NCBI GenBank assembly: GCA_020205615.1
Contig: CM035160.1
Span: 3,326,437 to 3,390,436, forward strand
DNA length: 64,000 bases
Origin: Panax quinquefolius
Lineage: Eukaryota > Streptophyta > Magnoliopsida > Apiales > Araliaceae
Direction of reading: 5' to 3'
Position numbers and translations under genes: made by a program. The notes beneath the pieces are model-generated. The model did no database searches and had not been told where the DNA came from. It saw only the letters and a program-made list of their open reading frames with translations. Shown here in pieces: positions 63,561-64,000 of this stretch. Every line of letters begins with the position of its first letter. Within the stretch, counting starts at the first letter, position 1.

Positions 63561-64000
63561 GGTCTATAGATGTTGATGGTGAGGTGAATTTAACTTGGAA
63601 GGGTGTTTTGCCACTATCATACAAGATGTCTAATGACATACAACCTCGTGTCATCATAAGACATGGTTGTGCTCATCCACTTCTTGAGTATATATTACAA
63701 GCACTACCTATATAATCTTGGTGTTTGTTTGGAGTATAATACCCAATTAGAGGCAGTGGAGATAATGATATGTCAAGAGAAGACTCACCATTGGGAAGAA
63801 TATGATAGTAATCTTCTCGTTTTTCTTTGGGGTCTATTAGATCAACCAAGGATAATTACGTGGCCATATGATATCTACCATAACCTAAAAGCATGGCCTC
63901 CCACGTATACGAAGGTTTCTTGAGCACTTCCCAAAGATTCTAATTTCTAAAAGCAGTTTTTGACTATACCTTTATGTAAAGGTGTTATTGTGACGTACTT
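63561..64000. other. Unassigned sequence at the window edge
   Basis: An open frame, 63663-63923 plus, has normal-looking amino-acid composition (HHWEEYDSNLLVFLWGLLDQ) but no domain I recognise. It may be the start of the internal region of the LTR element or plain host sequence. Confidence 0.3.

Overview
This is plant nuclear DNA: AT-rich, with many short exons and GT-AG introns, two conserved eukaryotic genes, plant-type hAT, MULE and Ty1-copia elements, and a fragment of 35S rDNA. The rDNA piece keeps the plant 25S start, and its ITS2 part recalls Apiales-type ITS2. That lineage is an inference from memory; only 'eudicot plant' is firm. A 100-N scaffold gap lies at 21647-21746.

Layout. 1-5.4 kb: a long-inverted-repeat element between two TA microsatellites, a small minus-strand C2H2 zinc-finger gene broken by a frameshift, and a seven-copy tandem array. 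5.4-17.4 kb: a decayed Mutator-like element of the Kaonashi (KI) type. It has a plus-strand DUF1985-Ulp1 gene remnant, a minus-strand MURA-type transposase remnant facing it, and tandem repeats near both ends. 17.9-29.4 kb (minus): a 12-exon gene for a PP2A regulatory subunit B'' with EF-hands. Exon 4 lacks 10 nt, and intron 5 appears to be GC-AG. 29.4-33.2 kb: a 1.85-kb near-identical tandem duplication covering the interval between the two main genes. 33.06-47.48 kb (minus): an intact 15-exon casein kinase 1 gene (470 aa) whose introns hold several hAT and MULE insertions with readable target-site duplications. 49.2-60.1 kb: a broken Ty1-copia retrotransposon, interrupted by a cluster of long LTR-like sequences in both orientations and fused near its 3' end to an ITS2-25S rDNA fragment. 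60.1-64 kb: another copy of the LTR-like family, running to the window edge.

The kinase and the phosphatase subunit are neighbours on the same strand, CK1 upstream of PP2A B''. Each has its own exon set, and nothing shows co-regulation. Most other sequence is transposon-derived. No bacterial-type system, CRISPR array or tRNA gene was seen.
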